Below are positions 9,501 to 18,406 of a stretch of DNA of 64,000 nt, piece by piece (position 1 is the first letter of the stretch; each line of letters opens with the position of its first letter). Under the pieces are notes generated by a model that worked only from the letters and a program-made list of their open reading frames with translations, searched no databases and was not told the DNA's origin. Position numbers and translations under genes: made by a program. This stretch comes from Cellvibrio fontiphilus (lineage in GTDB: Bacteria > Pseudomonadota > Gammaproteobacteria > Pseudomonadales > Cellvibrionaceae), in the NCBI RefSeq assembly GCF_035317345.1, contig NZ_JAYKTU010000008.1. The stretch is one strand, 5' to 3'.

Positions 9501-10418
9501 TATCGCATTCAAGCGCTGCGCGATAACCCCGCCTGCGCCCAATCTGAATTCGACGGCATCCTTAAAGCTGATCCCGGCTTGAGTGTCAAACTCAGCTTTG
9601 ATCAAAACGAGGATGTTGCCGCACCTTTCATCAACACCGGTGTGCGCCCGAGCATCGCGGTACTGCGCGAGCAGGGCGTGAATGGTCATGTGGAAATGGC
9701 GGCCGCATTTGATCGTGCCGGCTTTAATGCCGTGGACGTTCATATGAGCGATCTGCTCTCTGGTCGTGTGTCGCTGGAAACCTTCAAAGGCTTGGTAGCC
9801 TGCGGTGGCTTCTCTTATGGTGATGTGTTGGGGGCGGGCGAGGGTTGGTCCAAAACTATTCTATTCAATAACAAAGTGCGCGATGAATTCGAGCGCTTCT
9901 TCCATCGCAACGACACCTTTAGTTTGGGCGTGTGTAATGGTTGCCAGATGATGTCCAACCTGAAAAACCTCATTCCCGGCGCTGACCACTGGCCGCGGTT
10001 TGTTCGCAATCTGTCGGAGCAGTTTGAAGCGCGTTTTAGTCTGGTGCAGGTGCAGGAATCTTCATCGGTCTTGTTCAAAGGTATGGCTGGCTCGCATATG
10101 CCGGTTGCTGTGGCGCACGGTGAAGGTTACGCCGAGTTTGCTAACGCCGATGCACTGCAGCGCTGTAACCAAAGCGGTACTGTGGCGTTGCGTTTTATCG
10201 ACAACCATTTGAACGCCACCGAAACCTATCCAGCCAACCCTAACGGTTCGCCCTTGGGCATTACCAGTGTGGCGAGCAAAGATGGTCGCGTCACCATTAT
10301 GATGCCGCACCCCGAGCGGGTCTTCCGTGCGGTGACCAACTCCTGGAAGCCAGATGATTGGAAGGACGACGGTGCCTGGTTGCGCTTGTTCCGCAATGCG
10401 CGGGTGTTTGTGCAGTAG
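6546..10418 (+). CDS. purL: phosphoribosylformylglycinamidine synthase
   Basis: This is the large single-chain FGAM synthase, the fourth step of de novo purine synthesis. It converts FGAR plus glutamine and ATP to FGAM. The 1290-aa protein is collinear with E. coli PurL: N-terminal FGARAT domain (LRGAPALSSFR), linker, two AIRS-like ATPase halves (SEHCRHKIFNA, MKVETHNHPTAISPF, GGGAASSMASG, LSANWMCAAGHKGED, YHDRSDGG), and a C-terminal class-I glutamine amidotransferase. The amidotransferase nucleophile is Cys1130 in LGVCNGCQMM, and the His/Glu of its triad lies in MPHPERVFR. The ATG at 6546 gives the expected N-terminus, and GAGG lies 13 bases upstream. It is monocistronic, with its own terminator. 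Confidence 0.98.
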   Translation: MLILRGAPALSSFRTQKLLATLQQRVPAVMGVSSEFVHFANLSAPLSTEQEQVLQQLLTYGPKVEGEVNHEGELFLVVPRLGTISPWASKATDIAKNTGLAAVKRVERGVAYYVQGNISTADRAVITAVLHDRMVETVFDSLSAAEQIFAAQDPAPQTSVDILGGGRTALVEANKSLGLALAEDEIDYLVDAFQTLGRNPVDVELMMFAQANSEHCRHKIFNASWTIDGVDQDRSLFKMIKNTNELGGDNVLSAYADNAAVVVGHEAGRFYPNPQTKAYEYHQEPIHLLMKVETHNHPTAISPFSGAGTGSGGEIRDEGAVGRGSKPKVGLNGFTVSNLQIPGFEQPWEQNYGKPGRIVTALDIMIEGPLGGAAFNNEFGRPNICGYFRTFEEDFDGERRGYHKPIMLAGGYGNIKAEHIEKPPFSAGTKLVVLGGPAMLIGLGGGAASSMASGSSSEDLDFASVQRQNPEIERRCQEVIDACWQQGENNPIAFIHDVGAGGLSNAFPELVKDGGTGGKFELRNVPNDEPGMSPLAIWCNESQERYVLAIKPADLPRFEAICQRERAPYAVVGEATDEKHLLVNDKHFDAKPVDLPMSVLFGKPPKMHRTAQAHKAALVPFSTEDININEAAERVLKHPAVASKNFLITIGDRSVTGMVVRDQMVGPWQVPVADCAVTTVSYDSVKGEAMSMGERTPLALLDAPASGRMAIAEAITNIAATRIEKLSDVKLSANWMCAAGHKGEDEKLYRTVQAVGMELCPELGITIPVGKDSMSMRTAWKDGDKDKAVTAPLSLVISAFAPVVDVRQTLTPQLRTDKGATDLILVDLGNGKNRLGGSILAQVYNQIGDAAADLDSGAQLKGFFNAMQASLAANDIIAYHDRSDGGLFATIAEMAFAGHTGVDINLDGLGEDALAVLFSEEAGAVLQVARDKSAVVQARFTAAGISHVRVIGQLNDEDTLRISASGTVIFDQARAALQSLWAETSYRIQALRDNPACAQSEFDGILKADPGLSVKLSFDQNEDVAAPFINTGVRPSIAVLREQGVNGHVEMAAAFDRAGFNAVDVHMSDLLSGRVSLETFKGLVACGGFSYGDVLGAGEGWSKTILFNNKVRDEFERFFHRNDTFSLGVCNGCQMMSNLKNLIPGADHWPRFVRNLSEQFEARFSLVQVQESSSVLFKGMAGSHMPVAVAHGEGYAEFANADALQRCNQSGTVALRFIDNHLNATETYPANPNGSPLGITSVASKDGRVTIMMPHPERVFRAVTNSWKPDDWKDDGAWLRLFRNARVFVQ

Positions 10419-10444
10419 GTTCCAGCAACATTAAAAAACCAAAC

Positions 10445-10473
10445 AAAAAAGGAGGCTTAGGCCTCTTTTTTTG
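10445..10473 (+). terminator. intrinsic terminator of purL
   Basis: An A-rich run followed by GGAGGC, a TTAG loop, GCCTC and a long T-run (10465-10472) forms a classic rho-independent terminator about 27 bases after the purL stop. Confidence 0.85.
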
Positions 10474-10626
10474 TGCGTGTAATTCCGGCATATCGACTGC
10501 TGATCATCTGTTCTGAGGTTTATTGGAGCTTAGTGGGCACAATTTATTACAGCTATGACGAAGCTGCCTTTGCATACTGGGTTAATCAAAAGCCATGCAT
10601 TGTTAACAATAAAAGGAGCAGCGGGT

Positions 10627-11688
10627 GTGAATATGTCAAAAAATATGGTCTTGAGCCTGAGCATTTTTCTTGTGTTATTGCTGTCTGCTTGCGGCGGGAG
10701 CAGTGATCTACCCAAGCCCTCCATGACCCTGGAGTACGAGGGGCTGGATGGCCGCATCATCACCCGCTTGTACCAAGATGAGCAGAATTTGCTTGCCGCG
10801 ACGGATAGAGGGCTCTATCTCAAACAACAAGATTCAACCTGGCAATTGGCTGGTTTAGAGGAGCGCGAAATTTTGGATGTCGCCGTCATAGCTCCGGGGC
10901 ACTACCTTGCGACAACAGAATTGTTATCGGGTGATGTTTTGGAATATCGCCTGTTTGAAACCCTGAATGGGGGTCAAAGCTGGCAGGAAATTACCCACAA
11001 TTTTGGTGGCGATGAAGGGCCGGAAGCTATTTATGGTTTGCATTACGATGCTGATAATCGGGCGCTTTACGCCACTGGTATAGAGTCGCTAGCCGCGTCC
11101 TATGACGAGGGGCGCAGTTGGGTTTTGCTGGAAGGTTTGTGGCATGCGTTTGGGCAGCGCAAGGCTATTGTTAAACGCAACCCGGCTACTAACGAGATTT
11201 GGTTCGGTGGCCAAAACGCGTTTGAACAGCTGGTGCTCAGGGTTTATTCACTCGATACCGGTGAGCTGCGCGGTTACAGCGATTTATTGCCCAATCCCAG
11301 CGTCATCTACGGTATTCAGTTTGATCCTGCGCGCCCTGATTGGGTGTTGGTATCGGGTGAGGGTGGGGTTTTGTCCAGCAGTGATCGTGGGGCTAACTGG
11401 ACAACATTAATTGGCGATGTGGATTACCGTTTTTATTTTGATGTGGCCATAGATCCGCAGAATCCGAATCGGCTTTATACCGGTGGGTGGGATAAAAATT
11501 GGGATAGCCCCCAGCAACTGGTTTTTGAAGTGTCCGCAGATGGCGGCGCGAATTGGAAACAATATGCCTATTCCGACCCAACATTTTTTGGTGGCGTGCG
11601 CAGTATGATTTCTGTAGTTGAAAAGGGTAAAACACGCGTATATTTAGGTCTGTATCGTGGCGGCGTCATGAAGGTGACAATTTTGTAA
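10627..11688 (+). CDS. lipoprotein with BNR/Asp-box (Ycf48-like) propeller repeats
   Basis: The mature protein is probably a beta-propeller on the envelope. The N-terminus has a hydrophobic stretch and a lipobox (LLLSAC, then GG), so the protein should be lipidated. The residues after Cys do not suggest inner-membrane retention. Asp-box-like motifs (S/G-x-D-x-G-x-x-W) recur: LNGGQSW, YDEGRSW, SDRGANW and ADGGANW. These are typical of sialidase/BNR and Ycf48-type propellers. I chose the GTG at 10627 because GGAG (10615-10618) sits eight bases upstream. The ATG at 10633 is the alternative, while the farther upstream ATG would bury the signal sequence. Catalytic activity cannot be inferred from Asp boxes alone. 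A second lipoprotein gene follows 78 bases later. Confidence 0.72.
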   Translation: MNMSKNMVLSLSIFLVLLLSACGGSSDLPKPSMTLEYEGLDGRIITRLYQDEQNLLAATDRGLYLKQQDSTWQLAGLEEREILDVAVIAPGHYLATTELLSGDVLEYRLFETLNGGQSWQEITHNFGGDEGPEAIYGLHYDADNRALYATGIESLAASYDEGRSWVLLEGLWHAFGQRKAIVKRNPATNEIWFGGQNAFEQLVLRVYSLDTGELRGYSDLLPNPSVIYGIQFDPARPDWVLVSGEGGVLSSSDRGANWTTLIGDVDYRFYFDVAIDPQNPNRLYTGGWDKNWDSPQQLVFEVSADGGANWKQYAYSDPTFFGGVRSMISVVEKGKTRVYLGLYRGGVMKVTIL

Positions 11689-11766
11689 ATGCATCAACAG
11701 TCCAACAACTGATGGTTGCAGGCTTAACGTCCCGTCTTCAAGTTCCGAATCAAAGGTAGGTGTGTG

Positions 11767-12456
11767 ATGAAAACATTAATCAACAATCCCGGTATGACAC
11801 TCTCAGTGATATTTCTAGCAGCGAGTCTGATCAGTGGGTGCTCCATGACCAAGCCCCACGAACAGGAAGCAGCGCGCAAAGCGGATCAAGCAGGTTTAAG
11901 CGCGGTGGAAAAAAGCCGTTTTGACGGTACTTTTGTGGCGCCTAACGCGCAGTTTGCCCATTACAAATCATTGCTTGTGGAACAATTGGATTTAAGTGAA
12001 GTGAAAATCCGCAAACAAACCCCGGATAAAATTAATGACACGCCCTGGGAGTTAAACGACGCTGATCGTCGTTATTATCAGGAGCGTTACAGTGAAGCCC
12101 TCATGAATAACCTGATCGCCGATGGTCGTTTCACTACTTCATTACAAGCGGGCGCTGAGGTGCTGCAAATAAAAGCCAAAGTCTTGGAAATCGCTCCTTT
12201 GGCAAGTAAAGACGATTCCAAAGGGCGCCCCACGATGATGAAAGTTTACAGTGAGGGCATGGGAACCATGACGTTGGAGCTTACGCTGATTGATTCCACA
12301 ACAGGTAATTTATTGGCGATTATTACTGACCGTCGCGATTTGGGGCGTATCTGGGAGGAGAACAATCGGGTAACCAACAACATCCAAATCCGTCTGGCAT
12401 TTAATCAATGGCTGCGTAATTTACGTACCGAGCTGGATCGGTTGTCCGTTAAATAA
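11767..12456 (+). CDS. DUF3313-type lipoprotein
   Basis: A signal sequence ends in a lipobox (SLISGC, then SM), predicting an outer-membrane lipoprotein of 229 aa. The body resembles DUF3313 family proteins: a VAPNAQFAHYKSLLVEQLDL opening, a central YYQERYSEALMNNLIADGRF helix and a C-terminal WEENNRVTNNIQIRLAFNQW segment. The molecular role of the family is unknown. The start is either the ATG at 11767 or the GTG just before it, with an AAAGG-type site about ten bases upstream. It could share a transcript with the preceding lipoprotein; no terminator is seen between them. It is followed by a strong bidirectional terminator. Confidence 0.72.
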   Translation: MKTLINNPGMTLSVIFLAASLISGCSMTKPHEQEAARKADQAGLSAVEKSRFDGTFVAPNAQFAHYKSLLVEQLDLSEVKIRKQTPDKINDTPWELNDADRRYYQERYSEALMNNLIADGRFTTSLQAGAEVLQIKAKVLEIAPLASKDDSKGRPTMMKVYSEGMGTMTLELTLIDSTTGNLLAIITDRRDLGRIWEENNRVTNNIQIRLAFNQWLRNLRTELDRLSVK

Positions 12457-12500
12457 ATGTAGCGGTCGCTGCTTCATCAGTCTTATGAGCGGTTATCAAT

Positions 12501-12539
12501 AAAAAGGGGAGGGTCATTACTGACCTTCCCCTTTTTTTT
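12501..12539. terminator. bidirectional terminator between the DUF3313 gene and trxB
   Basis: AAAAAGGGGAGGGTCA, a short loop and TGACCTTCCCCTTTTTTTT form a long stem with A/T flanks on both sides (one mismatch). It lies between convergent genes. Confidence 0.9.
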
Positions 12540-12559
12540 GCGCGTCTGCCGCTGTGCAA

Positions 12560-13510
12560 TTACTGCAGATCGTCCAAATATTTTTCAGCATCCAATGCCG
12601 CCATACACCCGGCGCCGGAAGAAGTAATAGCCTGACGATAGATATGGTCAGCAACATCGCCTGCAGCAAATACGCCGGGGATATTGGTAGCAGTTGCATT
12701 GCCTTCCAGGCCACTTTTCACTTTGATGTAGCCATTGTGCATATCCAATTGGCCTTCAAAGATATCGGTATTGGGTTTGTGACCTATGGCGATAAACACG
12801 CCCGCCACATCAATTTCTTGGGTTGCTCCATCCTTTGTGCTTTTCAGGCGCAGGCCGGTCACGCCGGAATCGTTACCCAGAACTTCCTCTAGCTGATGGT
12901 TCCAAATCACTTTGATATTACCGTTGGCAACTTTAGCCATAAGTTTATCTTGTAGGATTTTCTCTGATTTCAATTTGTCACGGCGGTGAATCAGTGTGAC
13001 TTCGCTGGCAATATTGGAGAGGTAGAGCGCTTCTTCAACAGCGGTATTGCCACCGCCGACTACCGCAACTTTTTGACCGCGGTAGAAGAAACCATCACAG
13101 GTTGCACAGGCGCTGACGCCTTTACCCATGAAAGCTTCTTCTGAAGGCAAACCCAAATATTGGGCTGAGGCACCGGTAGAAATAATGAGCGCATCGCAAG
13201 TGTAGGTATTGGAGCCTATCAGCTTGAAGGGGCGCTCGGTCAGAATAGTTTCGTGAATATGATCGAATACGATTTGGGTATCAAATCGCTCGGCATGCTG
13301 TTGCATTTGCACCATCAGATCAGGGCCTTGCAGGTCGTGCACACCACCGGGCCAGTTCTCTACTTCAGTCGTAGTGGTTAATTGACCACCTTGTTGCATA
13401 CCGGTGATAACCACAGGTTTAAGGTTGGCGCGGGCGGCGTATATCGCTGCTGTGTAACCAGCGGGGCCGGAGCCGAGGATAATTAAACGGTGGTGTTGTA
13501 CGTCACTCAT
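12560..13510 (-). CDS. trxB: thioredoxin-disulfide reductase
   Basis: This cytoplasmic FAD/NADPH enzyme reduces thioredoxin. The FAD-binding GSGPAGYTAAIYAAR lies at residues 13-27. The redox-active CATC is Cys135-Cys138 within GVSACATCDGFF. The NADPH-binding GGGNTAVEEALYLS follows, and the second FAD contact GVFAAGDVAD lies near the C-terminus. I chose the ATG at 13510 (MSDVQHH) because AAGGA lies six to seven bases upstream on the minus strand; a longer frame adds 15 non-homologous residues. The length of 316 aa fits the family. In many relatives trxB sits close to ftsK; here about 20 kb of signalling and adhesin genes separate the two. Confidence 0.97.
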   Translation of the reverse strand: MSDVQHHRLIILGSGPAGYTAAIYAARANLKPVVITGMQQGGQLTTTTEVENWPGGVHDLQGPDLMVQMQQHAERFDTQIVFDHIHETILTERPFKLIGSNTYTCDALIISTGASAQYLGLPSEEAFMGKGVSACATCDGFFYRGQKVAVVGGGNTAVEEALYLSNIASEVTLIHRRDKLKSEKILQDKLMAKVANGNIKVIWNHQLEEVLGNDSGVTGLRLKSTKDGATQEIDVAGVFIAIGHKPNTDIFEGQLDMHNGYIKVKSGLEGNATATNIPGVFAAGDVADHIYRQAITSSGAGCMAALDAEKYLDDLQ

Positions 13511-13690
13511 AGTAAATCCTTGAAGTTGCAAAGAAAAATTAAGGAAAAAACCCAAAAGGAAACCCGGAGGATTTTGGTGGTGTGGGCATGGCCCCTTAAT
13601 GTGGGGGCATGATAGGCGAATCGCAATAGCGGCGCAAAATTGTCTGGCTCAATCTGCCGTATTGGGTTTGGCTATTTGCCTCGCGCGCAA

Positions 13691-15448
13691 TCACCCCGTG
13701 AGAGCGTTTAAAACGGACAAGCGATTGCTCCACTCGTTGGCATTGTGATCGCGCAGGAATTGCTCAAAAGCGTCCGGTGGTAATGGTTTGGAGAATAAAT
13801 AGCCCTGCAGCAGATCCGCGCCATAATCGCGGCAAATAAGAGCTTGCTCGCGCGTTTCGACCCCTTCCACAACTACAACCAAATCCAGGCTTTTGGCAAA
13901 TACAATCATGGCGCGCAATATCCGGCAGTCAGCAGGGTTAGTGGGTACGCCTTGTACAAATTTGCGGTCGATTTTTAAGGTGCGCGCGGGCAGCTCTTTG
14001 AGATAGGAAATAGACGAATAACCTGTGCCAAAATCGTCCACGGCTATATCTATTCCGTAATCTCGAATCATCTGTAATTTCTGGGCAGTACGCCCCAGAT
14101 TTTCAATGAGAATGGATTCGGTAATTTCAAGGCTCACACAGTGCCCCGGTAAACCACACAGATTGAGATCGGTGATAATCGCGCTGTATAGATCTTCATC
14201 TGTCAGTAGTTGTGCGCAAACATTAAATTTCATATTGAATTCATCATCGACCAGCCCCTCATGTCGCCATTTGGATAACTGCTTGCAGGCATTCAAGCGG
14301 CTGCGCGAATCGATCTCGCTGATCAAGCCAATTTCTTCCGCCAGAGTGATAAATTCACTGGGTGGCAATATGCCGCGCTCGGGGTGATCCCAGCGGATTA
14401 AACCTTCGGCGCCGCAGACCTGCATAGTTTGTGCATCCACAATTGGCTGATAAAAAAGCACAAAATGATCGGTGGGAATGAGCGCGCGCAATTCTTTTTC
14501 CATGCGCAACCGCTCCTCCATTTGGGCTTGCATCGCAGGTGAAAAAAACTGGTAATTGTCACGGCCATCTTGTTTGGCGCGATACATGGCCATATCGGCG
14601 GCTTTGAGTAAATCGCTCGCGCTGTCGCCGGCTTCGGGGTAGGTGGCTATGCCTATGCTGCTGGAAATACTGTGTTCGTTATTGCCCACCATAATCGGCC
14701 TACGCAAATCGTCCAGGATACGCTGTGCCAATTGGCAGATGGCTTCGTGGTTTTCAAAGTTGTGTGCGAGAATTGCAAATTCATCGCCACCTAATCGGCA
14801 TACTACGTCGCCTGCGCGCACAACATGTACCAGCCGCTGCGCAACTTCTTTGAGCACCTGATCGCCGATGACATGGCCCAAGCCATCGTTGATAAATTTA
14901 AAATTATCCAAATCCAAAAACAGTAATGCCAATTGATCTTGTTGGCGTTTGGTGCGCTGGATTGCAGCGCGCAAACTTTCATCAAAGTAATAACGATTGG
15001 CAAGCCCGGTGAGCGAATCATTTTCAGCCAGGGCTCGCAGGCGCTGATGGCTTTCTTGTAACTGATGTTCCAGTTCATGGCGCGCACGAGCGTGGGTAAT
15101 CGCACGGGTTAAATGTTTGTGGGCAATTTCCGATTTAAACAGTACATCCTGTGCCCCGGCTTCAATAAATTCGCGCTCCAGGTCTTCATCGGCGCTGGCG
15201 CCGGTAAGGATAATTACGGCGGCATGGTGATTGGGGTGTTTAGCCAGCAGTTGCAGTACTTCCATCCCGTCGATATCAGGCAGGCGATAGTCGAGTAGTA
15301 CCGCATCAAAATCTTCGCTATCAAATTGTTCCAGCCCTTCTTTGGCGGAACTTGCCTGGGCGATAGTAATGTCCCACTCAGATTTTTTGAAGGTGCGAAC
15401 GATCGCCTGTCGATCCAGTTCATTGTCATCGATTAATAGTAGCTTCAT
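13691..15448 (-). CDS. response regulator with GGDEF and EAL domains
   Basis: A receiver domain (residues 1-125, phosphoacceptor Asp53 in LLDYRLPD) is followed by a GGDEF domain (about 140-310; RLGGDEFAIL) and an EAL domain (about 320-575). The GGDEF site is intact, and an RxxD inhibitory-site motif (RAGD) lies five residues upstream. In the EAL domain the signature reads EGL (Glu348) instead of EAL, but ITESILIEN, DDFGTGYSS and the LKIDRKF motif are kept, so phosphodiesterase activity remains possible. It is probably a bifunctional c-di-GMP enzyme controlled by phosphorylation. It is the last gene of the kinase-receiver-output operon, 32 bases after the single-domain receiver. Confidence 0.92.
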   Translation of the reverse strand: MKLLLIDDNELDRQAIVRTFKKSEWDITIAQASSAKEGLEQFDSEDFDAVLLDYRLPDIDGMEVLQLLAKHPNHHAAVIILTGASADEDLEREFIEAGAQDVLFKSEIAHKHLTRAITHARARHELEHQLQESHQRLRALAENDSLTGLANRYYFDESLRAAIQRTKRQQDQLALLFLDLDNFKFINDGLGHVIGDQVLKEVAQRLVHVVRAGDVVCRLGGDEFAILAHNFENHEAICQLAQRILDDLRRPIMVGNNEHSISSSIGIATYPEAGDSASDLLKAADMAMYRAKQDGRDNYQFFSPAMQAQMEERLRMEKELRALIPTDHFVLFYQPIVDAQTMQVCGAEGLIRWDHPERGILPPSEFITLAEEIGLISEIDSRSRLNACKQLSKWRHEGLVDDEFNMKFNVCAQLLTDEDLYSAIITDLNLCGLPGHCVSLEITESILIENLGRTAQKLQMIRDYGIDIAVDDFGTGYSSISYLKELPARTLKIDRKFVQGVPTNPADCRILRAMIVFAKSLDLVVVVEGVETREQALICRDYGADLLQGYLFSKPLPPDAFEQFLRDHNANEWSNRLSVLNALTG

Positions 15449-15480
15449 GCAAATTAGATCTCCGGGTTTTAACGCCAGGG

Positions 15481-15939
15481 TTACTGTTGGCTATCGGGTA
15501 ATTCGATCACGCGCCAGTAGTGATCAAGCAGCCCAATCACCTGCATAAAATCGCTATCCATGCGCTGTTTAAGTAAATAGCCCGCCACATGCTCACGGTA
15601 GGCTGCCAAAATATCTTCATCGGATTTGGATGTGGTCAGCACAAACACTACCGCATGGGTGAGTTCCGGGTCTGCGCGCAATACTTCCAAAAACTCTATG
15701 CCATTCATGCGCGGCATATTGATATCCAAAAGGATAATGTAAGGGGTGGGAACATCGCCATTACGCAACATTTCAAGCGCTTCCAAACCGTCTTTGGCGC
15801 GGTAAAGCGGGTTGAGTAGTTTTAGTTTGTGCAGTGCACGGCGCAGAGCGGTAGCGTCAATATCGTCGTCGTCAATAATTAGCAAGCTCACGGTTTTAAA
15901 CTGGCCCAGATGTAAATTGGGGTAGGGTTTATCACTCAT
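15481..15939 (-). CDS. single-domain response regulator (Rcp1-like)
   Basis: This stand-alone receiver of 152 aa has the acidic pocket IIDDDDID, phosphoacceptor Asp72 in ILLDINMPRMNG, and conserved Thr and Lys in VLTTSKSDEDILAAY and GYLLKQ. No output domain is present. Its length and the inserted loop resemble Rcp1-type receivers that pair with phytochrome-like kinases. The start overlaps the end of the kinase gene by eight bases, so translation is likely coupled. It probably relays phosphate from the kinase or tunes it. Confidence 0.92.
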   Translation of the reverse strand: MSDKPYPNLHLGQFKTVSLLIIDDDDIDATALRRALHKLKLLNPLYRAKDGLEALEMLRNGDVPTPYIILLDINMPRMNGIEFLEVLRADPELTHAVVFVLTTSKSDEDILAAYREHVAGYLLKQRMDSDFMQVIGLLDHYWRVIELPDSQQ

Positions 15940-18085
15940 TTTTGTTTACCTTGATAATGTGTTCTGGCCAACTGAAGTAAAAGCAGCAACCACGCCCTGC
16001 GGATTCCAGGCGAATTTGGCCACCATAATTAGCGACAATTTTTTTGATCAACGCCAAGCCCATACCGCTGCCTTCCAATTCGTCGCGTGGTTTCAGGGTT
16101 TGAAACATGCCAAAAACCCGCTGCTGGAATTTTTCCGGGATACCCGGGCCATCATCGCAGATGCTAAATTCATAAAAATGATTGGGTAGTTGCTGACAAG
16201 CGATGCGAATAACACCGTGATCCAGGTCATGGTGCTTGATGGCATTGGAAAAGAAATTGCGTAGGATCTGTTCAAACGGGGTGCTGAGGGTAGTAAAACG
16301 TGGCAGGTTGTCAGCCAATTCAAGGCGCAAACCGGGTTTGGTGTTTTGAATTTCAAAAAGTTCTTTTGCCATATGTGCGACATCAATCTCAACCAAATTG
16401 CCATCGGTTTTTCCGGCGCGATAAAAAATCAATAAATCATCCAACAGTTTTTCCATCCGCTGTATGCGATTGCGCAGCATTACTGTGTGTTTGTTAACTT
16501 CGGAAAATTGTTGCTCCTGCAAATCTTCGTCAATCCAGGTTGAGAGCTGGGCAATACCGCGCAGTGGCGATTTCAAATCGTGTGAGGCGACATAAGCAAA
16601 GGTTTCCAGCTCTTTATTGGTTTGTGCCAACTGATGGTTAATATTTTCCAGTTTGGTTTGATGACTCGCGAGCAAGGCAGTTGATTTATCCTTCTCATCA
16701 ATATTCCGGGCAAAAACCCTAAGTGTTTTCGCCATATCGCCAACATCTTTCGGGTGATCCAAAAAGGGAATAGGTGTAGTGGTGTTGCCTTGTGCAAGCG
16801 CTATCATGGTCATGCGCAGTTGTTGCAATTGCCAGCTTAAGCTGCGTGTAATCAAAGCAGCCACGAAAAAACCTGCCAATAAAACACCAAACATTACCGT
16901 TAACATCAGGTTGCCTGCGTGATTTTTCGTGAGTAGTGCTTGATCATTCAGCGACTGCATTTCTGTTTGCGACTGGGCGATAATTTCGTCGCACAGTTGT
17001 TCCAATTGCTGCGTGTATTCCTGACTATTGATAAGCGCTATGTTGCGATAGTGTTCTATGTTGCCTGCTTGTAATTGCTGGTAAGTATCCAGAAGCAGGG
17101 TTTGCCACTCGGTTAAAGTGCTTCGTAATCTATGCGTGGTATCGTTGAGTTTTGTTTTCTTATCCAGATGGGCAACTTCATTTAGAATTTTTTCTATAGA
17201 TACCTGAATAAATTGCGGCAAGTTTCGCTCTTGCATGAGCTCCGGTGCAACGGCTATATCTTTCACACTGCGATTAAGTTTCCCCACATAAGCTTTAATG
17301 CGCAGGGTTGCATTGGTCACTTGAACCGGGCCGGAATAAAGTTCTTGCGAAATATTCGCCACACTGTTTATTTGCATCATGGCAATAGAGCCTATGGCTA
17401 AAAACAGCAGGCTCATAAAGCCAAAACCGGTTACCAAGCGATTAAAAAAGTTAAGCCGATTAAACGCGTCAATAGCAGCTTGGGCGCGCAGGCTAATAAT
17501 CGCCACGGCAAAAACAACCAAGCCAAGCACGGTTTGTGGGGCAATTTTAATTCCCAGCCACAAGTAATGCGGCAATAATCCAAATCCCTGACCCAGCAGT
17601 GCAGCGGTGGTTATAAGTATTATCAATATGCAGGTGAGTGAAGCCGCGAGAGCGGCATTGCCTGTTTCCTGGCGAGCCAGTAACAGGGCGCCGCCGGCGA
17701 GTAAAAAAGCGCTACTGGTAACTGGTGATATGGGTTGGCTGCGCGTGGGCGGCTCGCTTAAAAAAAATTCAAACCAATCAGTGGTGTGCAGTTCCAGTTC
17801 GGTCAGCAAATCAATCAGGGTAACCAAGCCAATGCCCCAGAGCACTGCGACGCTGCCCAATAAATAGCTTTGACGGTTTTTGAGTATGGCTACCAAGCCC
17901 AGTCCACAGGCAAGAAAACCCAGCGCAGTGTTGTAAGCCATTAGCGTCGCAAAGGGGTAAAGCGCCTGCAGTAGCTGCGGCGCATGCCAGGCGCTGAGCA
18001 CTATCAGGCCCACCAGTATTAACAGGCTTGCCGCGCCCAGCATAATGACCGGGTGCTCCCTCCGGGGGGTAAGTCTTCCAGGCAT
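15932..18085 (-). CDS. membrane-bound hybrid-type sensor histidine kinase
   Basis: The kinase has 717 aa. Residues about 15-215 hold six or seven hydrophobic segments (a MASE-like membrane sensor). A further transmembrane segment near 220-240, a periplasmic helical bundle (about 240-385, 4HB/CHASE3-like) and another transmembrane helix near 390-410 follow. A HAMP-like linker leads to the HisKA dimerisation helix with His502 in YVASHDLKSPLRG. The HATPase domain shows DDGPGIPEKFQQRVF and GSGMGLALIKKIV. The kinase core is most like those of cyanobacterial-type phytochrome kinases, but no GAF/PHY sensor is present. It is the first gene of a three-gene phosphorelay ending in a GGDEF-EAL regulator. 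The signal it senses is unknown. Confidence 0.9.
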   Translation of the reverse strand: MPGRLTPRREHPVIMLGAASLLILVGLIVLSAWHAPQLLQALYPFATLMAYNTALGFLACGLGLVAILKNRQSYLLGSVAVLWGIGLVTLIDLLTELELHTTDWFEFFLSEPPTRSQPISPVTSSAFLLAGGALLLARQETGNAALAASLTCILIILITTAALLGQGFGLLPHYLWLGIKIAPQTVLGLVVFAVAIISLRAQAAIDAFNRLNFFNRLVTGFGFMSLLFLAIGSIAMMQINSVANISQELYSGPVQVTNATLRIKAYVGKLNRSVKDIAVAPELMQERNLPQFIQVSIEKILNEVAHLDKKTKLNDTTHRLRSTLTEWQTLLLDTYQQLQAGNIEHYRNIALINSQEYTQQLEQLCDEIIAQSQTEMQSLNDQALLTKNHAGNLMLTVMFGVLLAGFFVAALITRSLSWQLQQLRMTMIALAQGNTTTPIPFLDHPKDVGDMAKTLRVFARNIDEKDKSTALLASHQTKLENINHQLAQTNKELETFAYVASHDLKSPLRGIAQLSTWIDEDLQEQQFSEVNKHTVMLRNRIQRMEKLLDDLLIFYRAGKTDGNLVEIDVAHMAKELFEIQNTKPGLRLELADNLPRFTTLSTPFEQILRNFFSNAIKHHDLDHGVIRIACQQLPNHFYEFSICDDGPGIPEKFQQRVFGMFQTLKPRDELEGSGMGLALIKKIVANYGGQIRLESAGRGCCFYFSWPEHIIKVNKNE

Positions 18086-18406
18086 GGTTAATTGAATCCG
18101 TGTAAAAATCCTTCATTGGCATATTTCATCCAGCTTTCAAGCAGTCACCTGCTATGAAATCGCCAACCGCACGACAAGAGTTTAGTCCAGACAATGAGAA
18201 ATACTCTCAAAGTTGTTGAGCATAAATAAATAATTAGTATTTATAATTTTTTATACTGAGTGGTGATAAAAAATCAGAATTTAACCGTCACCTAATAACA
18301 AACATTAATTATTTTTCGATTAGTTCTTTATTGTTGGTATAAGCTGTAGTGGTCAGTCAATTAATCAAGAAAGGTTTTTTGTTGAAATTGACGACAAAAA
18401 ACTATT
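18086..18406. promoter_or_regulatory. AT-rich divergent control region between the kinase operon and the adhesin cluster
   Basis: These 321 bases separate two divergent operons and contain no gene that I can support. The right half is very AT-rich, with several TATAAT-like stretches, for example TATAAG near 18339-18344. I could not fix a single promoter. The common control region is the only place where regulation of the two operons could be directly linked. Confidence 0.4.

Noticed and set aside
8505..9743. Long minus-strand frame of 412 aa inside purL
   Set aside because: It is an antisense shadow of a strongly conserved coding region.
13586..13611. CATGGCCCC/GGGGGCATG inverted repeat upstream of trxB as a terminator
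   Set aside because: The stem has a mismatch and no T-run follows on either strand.
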